From Phycisphaerales bacterium (GTDB lineage: Bacteria > Planctomycetota > Phycisphaerae > Phycisphaerales > SM1A02), in contig SIAD01000003.1 of assembly GCA_009691915.1 (NCBI GenBank), forward strand, positions 62,001 to 126,000: 64,000 bases of DNA, in the 5' to 3' direction. This document shows positions 62,710 to 64,000 of the stretch, piece after piece. The notes beneath the pieces were generated by a model. It had not been told where the DNA came from. It made no database searches and saw only the letters and a list, made by a program, of their open reading frames with translations. How positions within the stretch are numbered: the first letter of the stretch is position 1; each line of letters begins with the position of its first letter. Both the position numbers and the translations under genes were made by a program.

Positions 62710-64000
62710 CTTGCCATCGGATTCGCGACTACTGTCACCATGTGGGCCATCGGCTATGTCGCCTTGATGCGCCCGGGAGTCGTGGCGGGAGAGGCCCTCT
62801 TCGCGGTGATGGTGCTCGCGGCTCTGGTCGGTGGATTTGTCGGCGGGAAACTGGCCGCGTCCGAGGGGCGTCGGGCCAGTGCCCGTGGCGGAGTACTCGT
62901 GGGGCTCGCATGCGCGACCACGAATCTGCTCATCATCGGCAGCCTCTTCGACCGCGACACTGAGGCACGAATCTGGCAGGACCTTGGCCTCTGGGTCGCA
63001 GGGCTATATGCATCGACAGCTGTCATCGCGGCCATCGGCGGGCTCTTGGCGGGGACCGGGAGGCGTTGGCGTCCGCGCATGAGCGCGACGGCAATCTTTG
63101 CCCTGACGACTTGCGCAGCGATCTTCCTCCTGCTCGTGACGGGCGGATTGGTGACCGGGCTTGAGGCGGGGCTTGCCGTCCCCGACTGGCCCAACAGTTT
63201 CGGTCACAACATGCTCCTCTATCCGATCGCCGAGATGAAGGGCGGGGTCTACTACGAGCACGCGCACCGCCTCTATGGGATGCTGGTCGGACTCTCGGCG
63301 ATCACACTGCTCGTCCTAGTCCTGAGGAACGAACCCTCGCGCGCGGTTCGTGCGCTCGCGGTCGTCGGCTTCCTGATGGTTGTCACGCAGGGGATCCTCG
63401 GGGGGATGCGCGTGACTGGTCATCTCACATTCTCACAGAGCGCGGGGGACTTGGCACCGAGCGTGAGGCTGGCCGTCGTACACGGAGTGCTCGGCCAGCT
63501 TGTCTTCGCGGTGTATTGCCTCATCGCCATCATGTGTTCGCAGCGGTGGTGTGATGTCTCCACGCAGCCATCCGACGACGATCGGCGCGGCCGCCGACTG
63601 AGCAGCGCGCTGGTTGTAGTGCTGCTAATCCAGCTCATCTCCGGTGCTCTCTACCGCCACTACCAGATCCCGGTTCCAGACGCGGCTCCGAAGCATCCGG
63701 CATGGGCCATGCACATGCATCTGACCTGGGCCGTCGTCGCCCTCGTGACCACGCTCTTCATCGGGCTCCGCGCGATGCGGTTTCCCAAGGCGCTTCGACC
63801 GCTTCCACAACTCGGCCACGGGATCCTCATGCTGGTGGGGATTCAGGTACTCCTCGGGATCGGCTCTCTCGTGGCGGTGATCGTTCGCAAGGGCGCAGAG
63901 ATCCCGACCTCAGAAGTTGTTCTTACGAGCCTGCATCAAGTGACCGGCGCGTTGCTCCTTGGAACAAGCGTGATGCTCGCTGCGTGGTGGAGGCGACTTA
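62674..64000 (+). CDS. ctaA: heme A synthase CtaA with N-terminal membrane extension (partial)
   Basis: At least 442 codons; the gene runs off the window end with no stop seen. From about residue 143 it is CtaA/Cox15: LTGGLVTGLEAGLAVPDWPN-like region, then YEHAHRLYGMLVG with E195/H196 and later His-containing helices (VVHGVLGQLVF, MHMHLTWAVV, LHQVTGALLL). It oxidises heme O to heme A for CoxA. Residues 1-140 are an additional four-helix membrane domain (FATTVTMWAIGYVALMRPG, GGFVGGKLAASEG) not part of standard CtaA. Start ATG 62674. Confidence 0.93.
   Translation, partial: MNDPSTARRGLHLAIGFATTVTMWAIGYVALMRPGVVAGEALFAVMVLAALVGGFVGGKLAASEGRRASARGGVLVGLACATTNLLIIGSLFDRDTEARIWQDLGLWVAGLYASTAVIAAIGGLLAGTGRRWRPRMSATAIFALTTCAAIFLLLVTGGLVTGLEAGLAVPDWPNSFGHNMLLYPIAEMKGGVYYEHAHRLYGMLVGLSAITLLVLVLRNEPSRAVRALAVVGFLMVVTQGILGGMRVTGHLTFSQSAGDLAPSVRLAVVHGVLGQLVFAVYCLIAIMCSQRWCDVSTQPSDDDRRGRRLSSALVVVLLIQLISGALYRHYQIPVPDAAPKHPAWAMHMHLTWAVVALVTTLFIGLRAMRFPKALRPLPQLGHGILMLVGIQVLLGIGSLVAVIVRKGAEIPTSEVVLTSLHQVTGALLLGTSVMLAAWWRRL

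Overview
The window is a dense, GC-rich bacterial chromosome segment. It holds about 56 protein genes and one tRNA, with no non-coding gap over 300 bp. I see no insertion sequence, prophage, rRNA or CRISPR array. The gene style points to Planctomycetota, most likely class Phycisphaerae. Four secreted proteins end in dockerin-like EF-hand tags (NGDGxVNxxDLxxxLxxWG). There is a DNRLRE-type protein, a PAPGA...RRRR sorting tail, a fused GldF-GldG transporter and an alternative complex III/caa3 oxidase operon. This placement is inferred from gene content; no 16S gene is present.

Layout. 101-8139 (+): a CBM9-like lipoprotein, a glutamate-dehydrogenase homologue lacking the catalytic Lys, HIT protein, BirA, two unknown secreted proteins, an orphan ParA and a VanZ/zinc-ribbon membrane protein. 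8130-13703: a lipoprotein (-), MurJ (+) and a two-gene M16 peptidase pair (-). 13795-22223 (+): dockerin-tagged secreted nuclease, metzincin and DNRLRE protein, then a GldA-type ABC ATPase and a GldF-GldG fusion. 22306-29654: a small Cys-rich membrane peptide, tRNA-Cys (-), ClpS, an unknown exported protein, two cyclophilins, GatB, Hpt, a bPH2 protein and a CbpA-type DnaJ. 29704-33120 (+): a CcoG/NapH-like ferredoxin fused to TPRs, a PtsN-like EIIA protein and a PEP-CTERM-like protein with a strong terminator. 33223-36424 (-): a frame-disrupted membrane protein, RsmB and MetK. 36516-38509 (+): a secreted subtilase and a BFN-domain protein with a poly-Asp tail.

38416-46223 (-) is a tight eight-gene operon: EIIA-like, PII-like small protein, two cation/proton antiporter-like membrane proteins, TatD, TatC, TadA and a HAD-TruD fusion. 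The first four genes look like one signal-controlled ion transporter and are the least ordinary system in the window.

46361-60547 (+) is a 13-gene respiratory operon. It encodes ActABCDEF (alternative complex III, quinol to cytochrome c), a small unknown membrane protein, SCO, and caa3-type cytochrome oxidase subunits II (with fused cytochrome c), I, III, IV and an extra III-like protein. It is followed by DUF3179 and heme O synthase CtaB (-), and by heme A synthase CtaA (+), which runs off the window end. Together these genes make the heme A and CuA cofactors and both electron-transfer complexes. Across the window many neighbouring genes overlap by four bases (ATGA or GTGA), which implies widespread translational coupling.
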